Positions 1 to 11,663 of a stretch of 64,000 nt of DNA are shown in pieces (the first letter of the stretch is position 1; each line of letters begins with the position of its first letter). Position numbers and translations under genes: made by a program. Under the pieces are notes generated by a model. That model was not told the DNA's origin. It saw only the letters and a program-made list of their open reading frames with translations, and did no database searches. The stretch is from Physcomitrium patens (Eukaryota; Streptophyta; Bryopsida; Funariales; Funariaceae): NCBI RefSeq assembly GCF_000002425.4, contig NC_037271.1:4324164-4388163 (forward strand), written 5' to 3'.

Positions 1-739
1 TATAACTTTAAAAAATTTAAAACAAAATATAAGATTTGGTAGTAGCTTGAGATTCATATTGAATAGTAGCAATTTAAAGTTATTCAATTAGAAGGTCTCT
101 ATTACAACTAGAAATCTTAGTTTTTATACTTTTTTTGTTTTGAAGTTGGTGCTACAAGCCTAAAATCTATTTAATTTGGTTCAAAAACCTTGCATATTAT
201 TTCATAATTTCTTGCATTATAAATATAATTTTTTTGAAAATATGATTTTTTATTTTATTGTTAAATAATTAAAACAAGTTATATCAATTCATATAGGTTT
301 TGATATTGATTTGTAATTTTTCATACTCTTAAATTTTTTTTGTCGCTTGATTTGTCCTTCTTTAACCAAATCATTGTTATTAGTGTCTTTTTATAAAAAT
401 TAATTGTTGTATGAAATTATTCAGGTAATAAATTCTTTCAAAAATATTTATTTTGATATTATTAATATTATATCTTTAAAATTATCTTTTAAACCTTATT
501 TAAATTTATTAAAAATATTTTCATTGTTTTAATCCACATTGCAAGTAAGATATGAGGATTTTATATCACAAATAGCAATTGAATATTTTTTTTAAAGGAA
601 TTAAAGTCTTATTTGTACTACTCTTTTTAAAAGGTTTTTTTAAAAGTATTTCTAATTTTTTTAAAAAAATTATACTCAAGTTCTACAAAAAAAAATATAT
701 ATTTATTTTTTAAAATCTTAAAATTTTAAAATATATATC

Positions 740-772
<33 letters not shown>

Positions 773-1654
773 TTGACTATAAATCCTACTTAAGTTATAC
801 CATTAAGATATAAAGAAAGATGAAAGTAAAAAAGAGTTTGACCAATTTTAGAAATCTTTAAAAAAAATTGAATTTGTAATAAACTTATATAATATACTAA
901 TCTTTGGTTCTTTTGTAACTGCAGTAATACAATATTTAAAATTTATTTGTGAAGTTGATCCACTTGTATTTATTACTTTCAGTTATACAATTATTTAATA
1001 CAAACAATGAATATTATAGTTGCTTTCTTTTCAAGGCTTAATATAAGTATGATTAATAGATCATTACTTAATTTAGTATTAAAATTTAATTTTATTATCT
1101 TTTCTTGATTATGGCATTTTTTAAACTAGTTATAATAATAAAGATGTCATAAAAAAACTAAAAATAAGGTGGAATTAATTTATAAGTAATTTAAATTTAG
1201 TCAAAATTATTTTTTATAAATATTACATAATTATATAGATTAAAACATGTGATTGATTAACTGTTATTGAAAAATGTGTATAAATACAACGGTAAAGTTA
1301 ATTTAGCCAAAAAAACATTATTAAGGCTCATTTGATGAAGATCAATCTTAACCTTGATTTTGACCTTTGGATCAATGAAGAATACGGATCTCAGTTTGGA
1401 TTCTTTAGAATTTAAAGTTAGAGATGTGATACCTACTTTTAGGATTTAGGACAAGAATAAAAGAGTTTTTTTAGATTTTTTTAGTTAGAACCACTTATTT
1501 GTTGTTGCTAGGCAAAGACATGTGAAATTTTTACTAAATTTTGTAAGCGACTTATGTCTTTATCATCTTTTTTTATTATTTTTAGTTTTGGAATCAATTT
1601 GTAAAAATTAGATGTAGTTAGGAATTTTTGGTGTATTATTTGTACATAAAAACC
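1..1654. other. AT-rich intergenic DNA, no gene seen
   Basis: Very AT-rich sequence with many A/T homopolymers and an (AT)n run at about 740-767. Stop codons are dense in all frames and I see no protein or RNA gene. It ends at the start of an LTR copy. Confidence 0.7.
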
Positions 1655-2216
1655 TGTCACGGACCTACTCAAATAAGCCAATAATTACATATATAAATAG
1701 GTAGAAGTAAGTAAAAGTAGATAAAAGTAAGTTTATTTTATAGTATTTGGTATGAAAGCTTCTTAGAAGCTTTATAGATACTGCTTTGACTTTATAGGTA
1801 TCTTTCATTGACTTTTTGGAATTAGAAACATGGTCAATAAGTTGTCCATGTGCCACAGATGTTGTTAGCTTGAAGACCAAGCTAACTATGTGGCCCACAC
1901 GTAGAAAAACTTGCCTTGTAAGTCAAGGCATGTGTCCTACAAAGTCAACACATATTGGAGGTCCTATAGAATGTCACCATATAGCCCTTAGTTAGATAGT
2001 ATACATAGAGACAAGAGTGAAGCCTTCTTCACTCTTATCAACTCTTTTCTGGCTTCCAGTCTAGTTTCAAGGGTCTTCATATTTTCTAGGCTTTGGCAAT
2101 AGCCATTCCAATTTCTCTTTCAATATACATACTTATTTATTTATATTTAGTTATCTTTCTTTGAGTGAAGGTTCACTTGTCTGAATTGCTTTTTCATCGA
2201 GTTCTTATCGTTGACA
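1655..2216 (+). repeat. Solo or truncated LTR, Gypsy family A
   Basis: This 562-bp block begins TGTCACGG and ends CGTTGACA, so it has the TG...CA termini of an LTR. It aligns by eye, in opposite orientation, with both LTRs of the complete element at 45,374-51,699. Shared landmarks, in order, are a 19-nt palindrome (1,755-1,773), the motif ggaggtcctataga (about 1,955), a TATA-like stretch (about 2,000) and a 10-bp hairpin (2,013-2,036). I see no second LTR nearby. The 600 bp after it may be decayed internal DNA, so it could be a 5' LTR of a truncated element rather than a true solo LTR. Confidence 0.75.
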
Positions 2217-4377
2217 AAATCTAAGAATTTGGAGCGAGGATGAAAAATTAATCTCCAATTTAGTAAAAACTAATATATTGCCTTCATAATTTGGTGGCTT
2301 TATTTTCGAAGGCTCTCCTTCATTGCTCAAAAGTAAAAAAGAATCAATAATTATTTTTTTAGAAATTTAATATTTTTTGATTTTCAAGATATTAATAATT
2401 GATTATATTAGAGCCTATATATAGTAGGAGTGCTGATTCTTGTCAAAAAGTATTTGATGCCTTCAAATTCAAGTAGCCAATTGCAAGCACAACTTTGGAG
2501 GATAAAATCATGAAGATTGAAGCAACCTAAGGACTCAAATTTTTTATGAAGGTGCCATTTGAAGTCATCATTATAATATTCTTAGATTTTCCAAAAGAAA
2601 ATCAATGACCAAGTGGTGGCATTCAATTTGTAAAAAACATTTATCACATTCAATAATTAGAGCATTAACTTTGATGGACAACATTAAGAGTATACAACCA
2701 AATTTGAATGCAAAAATTAGAAGGTAGATGCACATTCAAGACTTTTTTATGAAAAAACCTAATAAGTTTAATTTGAAGCTTCGAATTAGCTAAGGTATAT
2801 TAATTTGTAGAAGTGGAACATGAGCCATTTCTAGAAGTGTCAAATTTCTTTGATTCTTATTTGAATAATGTTGTAAATTTATTAATTAGTTAGTATAAAT
2901 AAATCTTAGATAGAAGGATAAAAATGATAAATATTTTTTTAATAAATAATTAAATAAATAGATAAAATTATTAAATAAAGCTTTAAATTTAGATGTAATA
3001 TTTTATATAGATAAAAGATTAGAATGACATCTATAATATATATTGGATGAAATCGGATCAGATGAATGTTGATTGAGTGAATATATGAATTATAATTAGT
3101 TAAGATATTGATACTTTAAATTAGACTACGATACATAGCAATTAATTTTATTTAATTATTAAAATTTGTATAGATTTTTAAGATATGTAATTAGATAAAA
3201 TTGATTCTTCTTATACTTAGAAATATTACCTCCATTGTTAAGATTGAAAATGCATGAAATTCCTACTTGAAGAGTATTAAAAAAATTAAAAAGATTTTAA
3301 TTGGTTATAGATCTGTTATCACTTTTCAAAAGTATTATATTTATATATTAAAAAAATACTATATAACATATAAGCTATATTATAAGATTTTTTTAAGTTT
3401 TATAAATAAATTATAATTTCTAAAATAATAATGAATCTACTTTCTTTTAAAAATAATTCATATCACAAATGAAATTAATAAGATTAAAGAAAATATCAAT
3501 CTTGTTTATATTCATACAAGATACTAAAACATTTATGTACATGCCTTCTAAAGATAAAAAGAATTGTAGCTTAAGCATCAAATTAGAGGTTTTTTTTGTT
3601 TATAATTACTTAAAGCAAAAAGTTTATAAGATGATTTTTAATACTCAAGTGGCATATTTATTGGAATCTTCAACTATATTTTTGATTTGATCAGCTTCTT
3701 TAAACTTTTACATAAAAAAATATTCTATTCTTAATATGGTTTTTCTTAATTTTATTTATTATTATTTATTTAAATAATAAAAGATCCTTCATATTATCTA
3801 TCTTCTTTGATAATTTTTTATTTTTATTTATTATTTTATTTACTCTTCACAATTCAAACTAACTTCTTTTTTCCTATGTACTAAATTCTTTTTTATTTAG
3901 TTCATTTTCTTCTTATCTTATTTATTTTTTATTTATAATTTTTTATCTAAATTAAGAAAAATATTAAATTTTTATCTTATTTTTAATATTAATTTTAATT
4001 AAATATTATTAATAATTTATATTATTCAATTTTATAAAGAAAAAAACTCATTAATTAATAATAAGTCTATTATATATTTTGATAGTATAAAAGTTACATA
4101 TTATTTAATCCTAATAAACCAAGGTACATAAAAATCAAGTCATTAAAAAACTTCAGTTATTGCTTGAATAAAAGAAGATCCTTGAGCTTTTAACATGATT
4201 ATATGTAAGATTATCTTTTTTGTTTTGTTGTATAATTCTTTTAGCCGCCTTATTTATATTATATAAGGTAAATCTATCTATCTTTTTTATTATATAAAAA
4301 TTTAAAATCTAAATTATTATAAATATATTTTAATAATTTAAAGATAAAAAATAAATATGTTTTACCTCAAGAATAAT
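2217..4377. other. AT-rich DNA, possible decayed retroelement interior
   Basis: Just after the LTR (2,217-2,850) the composition is less extreme and short reading stretches of 15-30 codons broken by stops occur on the + strand. They could be decayed gag sequence. A stretch at about 2,404 (tatattagagcc) resembles a degraded initiator-Met primer-binding site but lies about 190 bp inside the LTR end, so it is weak. From 2,850 to 4,377 I see only AT-rich sequence. A 73-codon open frame at 3,469-3,690 has no recognisable features. Confidence 0.4.
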
Positions 4378-4575
4378 TTGTTTAAGATATCAAAGATTTT
4401 AGCCTTACAAAGGCTCATAAGTAATATATATGGATGTTTTAGAGAGGCCACTAGGCCTTAGTCTTATCTTCATATCTACATCTAAGGTGCTACAATCCAT
4501 ATAGAACTTGTGCATCCCTCTTCCTATGAGGACTACACTAGGTGTTGGTTCTCCCATTTTTGACTATACTCTGGT
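4378..4575 (+). repeat. Dispersed repeat B, copy 1
   Basis: About 200 bp matching 45,115-45,310 in the same orientation. Shared words include aggctcataagta, agaggccac, ctacatc and aaggtgc. The other copy lies just outside the left LTR of the chromovirus. It has no coding capacity. It is probably a piece of another repeat family or of the interior of an older element. Confidence 0.6.
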
Positions 4576-4998
4576 GTTTAAAAGTATTTAATTTTCTAAA
4601 AACCTTATATTATCTTCAAATCTTACTATATTTCTTTATAATGGCTTTTCAAGGTGGTAAAAATAATTTTATATCAAAATTTTAAAAATTATATTATTTT
4701 TTAAAAAAAAAGTTAATTAAATTTTTAATAAAATATAATTTTTTTTTGTAATAATTATTTATTCTTTCAATTTTGAACTTCTTTTCTTTTTGTATTGATA
4801 ATATTTAAAATAATGATATAAATTAAAATCAACTAATGTTTTATTTTTTATATAAATAACTAAAATAATATAAGGTTCTTTTTTATACTTTTTCTAACTA
4901 CTTATAAATATTGATAAGTTTTTTTTATAAATAAAATATATAGATAAAAGGCCAATATAGACATTGGTCTTAATAATTAAATATTAATATTTAATAGT
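4576..4998. other. AT-rich DNA with a repeated motif
   Basis: AT-rich and non-coding. Near 4,950 the motif aggccaatatagac with its following ttaataattaaat recurs at about 52,025, each time upstream of an LTR copy. This suggests both belong to one larger old element. Confidence 0.5.
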
Positions 4999-5420
4999 TG
5001 TCATGAAAATACATAATTATCTATATAAGAATCATTACATAAAAGGTAAATATAAGTAAATTAAATAATACATTATAGAGAAGCTTCTTAGAAGCTTTAT
5101 AGATGTAGATTTGACTTTATTTGTGTATATAGTTGATTGCTAGGTTAAAAACTTGGCCAACAAGTTGTCCATATGTTGCACATGTTGGAAACTTTTGGTA
5201 CAAGTTGGTTGTATAGCATACATGTAAGAAACTTGTCTTGCAAGTTGGACATATATTAGAGGTCCTATATATTGTTGCCATGTAGCTCCTACTTAGATAA
5301 TATATATATAGATGCAAGAGTGAAACCTTCTTCACTCTTGCTAATACTTCTTTTGTTTGCTATTTCAAAAAGTCTTTAATTTTCTTATCTTTGAAAATAG
5401 CCAATTTGATTTAATATTAC
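4999..5420 (+). repeat. Decayed LTR, family A
   Basis: It starts TGTCATGAAAATAC, matching the 5' end of the other LTR copies, and carries the palindrome AAGCTTCTTAGAAGCTT at 5,081-5,097, the ggtcctata motif near 5,253, a TATA-like run and the hairpin region near 5,310-5,340. The 3' end is too diverged to place exactly. It has no coding capacity and no partner LTR in range. Confidence 0.65.
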
Positions 5421-7569
5421 ACCACCTTTATTAGCTTATAATTTTTTTAATAACATAAGAATTTATTTAACCTTTAATTTTTTATGATTCATGACTTTGA
5501 TAATAATAAAAAAAATATACTATTTCAATTAAGATAATTGCTCCTAAGACTTATTAAGATTCTATTTCTATGATTTTTTTAATAAGTCTCTTATAATATA
5601 TAAATAGTTTTAAATTTTAATAAATATTCAAACAATAAAATGGAATAATTAATTTTAATATCAATACATTTAAATAATTCAAAACTATATTTTAAATAAA
5701 TCCATCAATTAAGATTTTTTGATAGAATTCATAATCTAACTTGGAATTTTTCATAGCTTATTAATATAGATTTTAAGTGCATGAATTTCTATTAGCAATC
5801 TAACTTTATTTTCTAGGCTTTCTTCTCAATTTATTTGGATTGATTAATCTTTAATCAACTCAATAAAATTTAGATGATGCTTTCATTGACATGATTTTTT
5901 AATTTTGAAATTATAATCTTAAAATTATTTTGGGATTCTGACCACACTTTGTTTATAGCTAATGCAATTAATGGATTATAACTTCCAAATCCATCACTTT
6001 TTGCTACTGCAGTCATATAAAGAAATGGCAATTTCTGAAATAAGAATTAATCTAATAGAAATTATGTTGTAATTATTGTTGTTGATTTTCTATCCACTTC
6101 AATTAGTTTCTTTTTTAGTACTAATATGCCAATCAATTATTTTTTAAGTTCTCTATCAATCACAAGTAGCATCTTTTCATAGTCTTTAGTACCACCAATA
6201 GCCTAATTAGAAATTAATAGTTCCATCAAAGTTATAGTTATATATCACTCATTACTTTAAAGTAAATAGGATTCAATTTTAAAGTCTTAATTGGGCCATT
6301 GCCTCTTTAATTGCTTTGATTCTATTCTAAGCTAATTCATCTTCTAAGATCCTTTTACAAGTAGTAATTCTTATGTGAGTTGTAAAAAATTGTATTCAAG
6401 TAGATTACAAAGCAATTTTAATCTTGACTTCTAGCAAACTACCAACCTATCAATGATAATTTATTTGTATAAATAAAAATAACTTAACTTTAAATCCTAT
6501 CTCTACTAATTCATGTCTAAAAAGCTTATTTAAACTATTTTAATTTCAAGAAAAAAACTTATTAAATACATATTATACCTAAATTTTATCTTAATCCAAT
6601 TAAATATTTTATAATTATGACCTGATTTTCTATATATAAATACAAGTTTTTACAATGACATTTATTATTTTTTTAAAGTAGAAAATATTTTTAAAAAAAT
6701 TATTATTTTGCATATGTTTTACTCTTAATAAATATTTTTTTATAAATTTGGAAGTTGTTATGACTTGATAAGTTTCTCTCCAATTAAATTTTTATTCCAA
6801 GCGCCTAATAAAGAGTCAAATAGTACATACAATGGCTTAAATAATTATTATTTTAATACATTTGCATTCTATATTGAAAAAATTTGTCAAAATTTTAAGA
6901 AGGATGAAACTTTAAATAGACCTTAAATTATTGTAAATTTTTCAAAATTTTAATCTTATTCTATCAAATTTCTTCAAGATACTAATCTCTCCATCCTTCA
7001 TATTTATATTAGATATATTTTTTATATTCACTTTTGAAGTTAATTTACTTACTTCTCTTAATTGTATAATTACTTAACATAGATATTGGACTTTGTTGTT
7101 GACTTCTTTTATAGACATAAGATAGTACTTTTGTAATTGATATTAGTAATATGTAAAAAATTTGTATTAGAAGTATTAAATTATTTGTAAATATTTGTAA
7201 TAATTACATAACTATACTAACTTCTATAAAGTGTAGTATCCATAATATGTTTTATATTTATTTTTTATAATAGACAACACTAAAAAATCCAAAAACCAAA
7301 TATTAAAAGAATAATTTGTAATCTTTAATAATAAATATAAATATCTACAAAAGAAGTTCTTTATTTTTTAAAAAAGAATTAATATTTAAAATATATCTAT
7401 ATCTATCTATATATATATATATATATATATATTAGTTTAGAATCTTTCACAATACAACAATGAAAAGTGGAATACTTTACTTACTTCAAAAATAAAATAA
7501 ATTAGAATTCTTATTAAATTATTAAAAATAAGAATTACCTATAAATTCTAAAAATGATAATAAATCCTT
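5421..7569. other. AT-rich DNA, decayed repeat sequence
   Basis: No gene seen. The part near 5,515-5,610 (caattaagataattgc...cttatt) resembles sequence at 52,105-52,150 and 52,690-52,790, so it is probably fossil element interior. An (AT)n microsatellite lies at about 7,409-7,431. All frames are closed within short distances. Confidence 0.5.
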
Positions 7570-7890
7570 ATTTTACCAAAAGAGAGAAACTAGATAACTA
7601 GAAGAATAGAGTCAAAACAAGAATGGCTAAATTGAAAAATACATATAGACCATGAATCAAGATATGACATATATAATATGTGTCTAACTTACAAAACATG
7701 TGTCTAATTTTGTAGAACAAATTTTAGATATGGTTGTTACATAGCCAACTTATAATTTAAGTGGCTAAATGTGCAACATGTGATCAACTTGTTGGCCAAA
7801 TTTTCAACCTACTAATCACTTTATAAATATGTGTAAAGTCTTCAACATTTCTATGAAGCTTTTCAACAAGATATCAATAATTACAATCAA
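7570..7890 (-). repeat. Decayed LTR, family A, minus orientation
   Basis: This block reads as the reverse complement of the family consensus. It has the gtgtctaactta...acatgtgtctaa block, the cttgttggccaa...ttttcaacctac block also seen at 45,744-45,762 and 51,521-51,542, and a degraded palindrome (ctatgaagcttttc) near 7,855. Ends are approximate. Confidence 0.6.
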
Positions 7891-8589
7891 AGTTATATTA
7901 AATTTAATTAACTTATATGTTTTTTATATTTTTACAAATTAAATTTGATTATTAGATAGCTAAAAATATATATAATTAAAATAAGAAAGAGGATTTAACT
8001 TATACAAAATTAATCTAAAAATAGAATAATGGCATTTTTGATTTCATCTTTTGTAAGATTTTTATAAAAAAAATTATAAAAAGCTTTGATTTGACATAAA
8101 TTAGTTTGATATTATTGCAAAATCTTAGCTATCTTTTTAGTATAAAAAAATAATTTACATAGATAATAATACAAATAATAAAAAATTATCATAAAATATC
8201 AAAAATTATCTATCTTTTGTAGTATTAACATAGAATTCAGATTTTTAAAATGTATATCAATATAGTGTAGTTAATTAGATAGGTAGTGCACGTAATTTTT
8301 CTATTAATAAATATTTTTCTATTAAAACAACATAAAACACTCAACATATAATATTATATCATTCTTATTAATTATTTTGATGTAATTTTATAAAAATAGA
8401 AAAAATGATATTCAATTTTTTTAAAAATAATGTATTCTATTTTACTGAGAGTTGTTAAAGTTTAAATAATTTGATTTTTTTTTTTTTTTTTTTTTTTTGA
8501 ATTGGAATCAGTTCTTGTAGAAAATAAAAATTATAATTACAAATTTTTAAGAGCATAAATTCTAAATTTTTGAATTTTAATTTATATAC

Positions 8590-8641
<52 letters not shown>

Positions 8642-9395
8642 AATTTTACATATACATGTAAACATATATTTTTCAGAATATTTTTAGTAATAAAGAAATC
8701 AAGCATCTCCACCTCTCTCTAATAATGATGTAAATTTTAGTTGAGCATTAAATATGATATTTAAGATACATCTATAAAAATATTTATTTTTTAGATTACT
8801 AATAAATATACATCTATCTGTATGTATATAATACAAAAAATAAAAAAATAAAAAATAAGATATAAATATAAATTAACAAATTTATTGTTTTGATATAAAT
8901 GATGACTAATTTATAGCACAATAATATATTCATTTTTACAACAAAATGAACAAAGAATTAATAAGTTCTAAAAAATCTAGTACTTCAATTTCTAATTTAT
9001 TTTTCAATTTCACATGGATGAAAATAAAATATTCTAGGCTCAGAACCAATCATTCAAAGTGCAAAATTTTGTGTAATATTATCTCTAAAATCAAATACTC
9101 AAATAACTTGCAATTTGATAATTCACATAAAAAAGTATGTATATATATATATATATATATATATGTTAACAATACCTATTAAATATACATACACATTTAC
9201 AGTACTAAATGAAAACACAATGTTGCTGGCCAGTCTAGTTGAAAACTGAGATCCTTCACATTTGTATTTATAATTTCAGTAATGGATTATGTATATTTTT
9301 CGTAAGTTTCACATAACTTTCCTCATTTTCATTGCAAAATATCTAAAATTTATTTTTAAGAATAAATTTTTATTCAAAAGGATGTATGTGTATGT

Positions 9396-9431
<36 letters not shown>

Positions 9432-9800
9432 ATATGTATTTGATTTTTTAGTATTTTTAATTTTCGAATTACATGTTCTAATTTTTTTTCTTTAATTGAT
9501 ATGTAAAGATCAAAATATACTTAATATTTTATAGTAAAAGAAATTATTGTAAATTAAGTTAGTTAGTTAGTTGTTTAGGTTTTTATTTTATTTTATTTTA
9601 TTTTATTAATTTAAGACATAAGGTGGTTGATATTTTATCAAATTTTAATAGTGCCTTTTTCTTAGACCACATTAGCTAACTATAACGTCCTATATTTTTC
9701 TCAATGCAAAGGTTAATCAAAATTTTAACTGAAATAAAAGAAATGCATAATTAAATTTTATTTATTTATTTATTTATTGTAACACACTCAACTACATCTG
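7891..9800. other. AT-rich DNA with microsatellites
   Basis: No gene seen. It holds a poly-T tract (about 8,469-8,498), (AT)n runs at about 8,594-8,626, 9,137-9,164 and 9,401-9,426, and tttta/tttat runs at about 9,580-9,605 and 9,758-9,778. Short open frames here are artefacts of the repeats. Base composition changes sharply to near-balanced at about 9,800. Confidence 0.6.
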
Positions 9801-9849
9801 CATATTATTGTTAAACCTGTCCTTGTCATTTGGTTTCTTGCGGAGTAGA

Positions 9850-10263
9850 AATTGTATCGTCAACATGACTCGAGCATAGAAGCTCACAGGTAAAGGAGAC
9901 GTTCCCCAAATTTGAAAAGATGTTCCTAAGACCGTATGGAACCGTGCACACGAGAGTGCTCTCCCCTGGGAACTTCGTCTCTCTCGTTCTCATGCTGAGA
10001 AGGATTTTACAAAAAGAGGCTTGTAGAGTAGCTGGCTATGAACAATGTCTGGCCACTCTGCCCTCATTGCCAATTTCTTTTTCACCCATTTTCATTTCGC
10101 GTCCCTCCTTCGGTCACGCATGCCTTTAAGGTCTCGTCGACAACGCTCTCTGAAAAATTCTAGTTAGATTTTAGATTCTGCTATTCCAGGAATTTTCTAG
10201 ACGAGCTAGGTCGAGGATGCTGGTGTGAGGGCTCATTTGCAATCGGGTGAAGTCGAGAAAACG
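9850..10263 (+). promoter_or_regulatory. Probable promoter and 5'-leader exon of the WD40 gene
   Basis: GC content rises at about 9,800-9,850 and no long convincing frame is present. The sequence gaaaacg|gtgagc gives a strong donor after 10,263, and a pyrimidine-rich acceptor (gctttttag) ends at 11,642, 21 bases before the WD40 start codon. The model is an untranslated exon, a 1.4-kb leader intron and the first coding exon. The transcription start cannot be placed. The intron-contained open frame at 10,225-10,599 has no features of a real protein. Confidence 0.4.
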
Positions 10264-11663
10264 GTGAGCTATGCCGCGCAGCCCTTGTGCTTCAATTACT
10301 TGATTACTTCGGTCCATGTTCGTTTTGTTGGATTAGGCAATGAGGTAAGAGGGATCTGTTGGTATTTATTTCGTGAAAGAGGTGACGGGATGTGTTCTCT
10401 GAGTTTACAGTGTCTGTGCTGGTCTTATGTTACACTACTCTGGTGGTTAGACATTTGGGCGATATCTGACAGATGTTCACTGGTCGAGAAGTTGTTATTT
10501 GCTGCTGCGACCATGGCTAGCAATATCCTTAACTTGTATGTGCCGTATGAGATTCATCATGATCTGCTTTTTTGTATTTCACATGTGTACCATGTATGAT
10601 TAACATGAACATGAATACTACAGTGCTCGCGGATGCAAGATACACTTAAGAAGCGGTTGTGTATGTCTTTTGCTAATCGGAACGAGGTGGATTCTCTATG
10701 ATTCTTTGGGATGAGTATATTTTCTCATGGCTGTTACTTAACCACCACAATTGTTCTCTATAGAGGGTTTGTAGATCGTGTATGTTGGAGAATGAAACAT
10801 TGAACATCTAGAAGTCATTTCCACATGGTAATACTTTGGTTTATCGGAAATGGGAGTAAAGCATAATTTGCGCAGTACTGCGCAAACTAGGAGGATCCTA
10901 AAACCTGCTTTTAAGACCAAAAGCCCGAATAGTTATTTCGTAATTTATTGTGCCTTTAAAATAACCAACATTTAGTCATCATTATTTTCTAGCAAATAAT
11001 GCTGATGTCTTTGTCTTCTCTCTTAAATTGAAGCCTTTGTAAATACTTCATATTATGCGCTCGTGCCCCTAGCAAGTATTTAGAAAGAGTATGTTTTTTG
11101 TGTTTGAAGTTTATACAAGTGCAAGAATGGCGGGCTTTGAATGTTGTATTCTATTTTGCTAATGTGTTAGCATAGCTTTCTAGGTTAGTCGAGCGGATTC
11201 CGACTATCTGGACGATCCTGGTCTTGTATGGTAATTGATGAATTTAGAACTTGGTTCAAGTATATATGCTTACTACGTGTAAAATGCATTTACTTACGAC
11301 TGTTGGTAAGCTGGAGTTGTGATGTGCTTGTTTAAAAACGCCTCTAGAAAATACTTTATGGCAATCGATTCATAGTGGTATTGTATGGAAGGGTTCGTTC
11401 TGCTGAATTGTAGCAAGAGCAGTCCACGTTGCGGTCAAGATTAGGAAAGTCATATTCATGGCCGACGTGTTATCTTGAACTCAGCAAATACATTAACGGC
11501 AAGTGTGCGAGAGTGATATCTGTTATGAGCTTGTTCGCTTGACCTTGATGTGTTATTCGTCGTCTAGGAGGTTTTATGAAGGTTTTTGTGCTTCTGTTGT
11601 CTGCAGGTTTTGATTGGATTCATTTTGATCATTGCTTTTTAGGTCACGCAGAACATAGTCGCG

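Noticed and set aside
2404-2415. Primer-binding-site-like sequence after the LTR at 1,655
   Set aside because: It lies about 190 bases from the LTR end, whereas a real site lies next to the LTR.
8455-9495. Frames rich in Ile-Tyr repeats
   Set aside because: They are translations of (AT)n microsatellites and poly-T runs.
10225-10599. A 124-codon plus-strand frame upstream of the WD40 gene
   Set aside because: It begins at GTG, has no conserved features and lies across a strong splice donor in the probable leader region.
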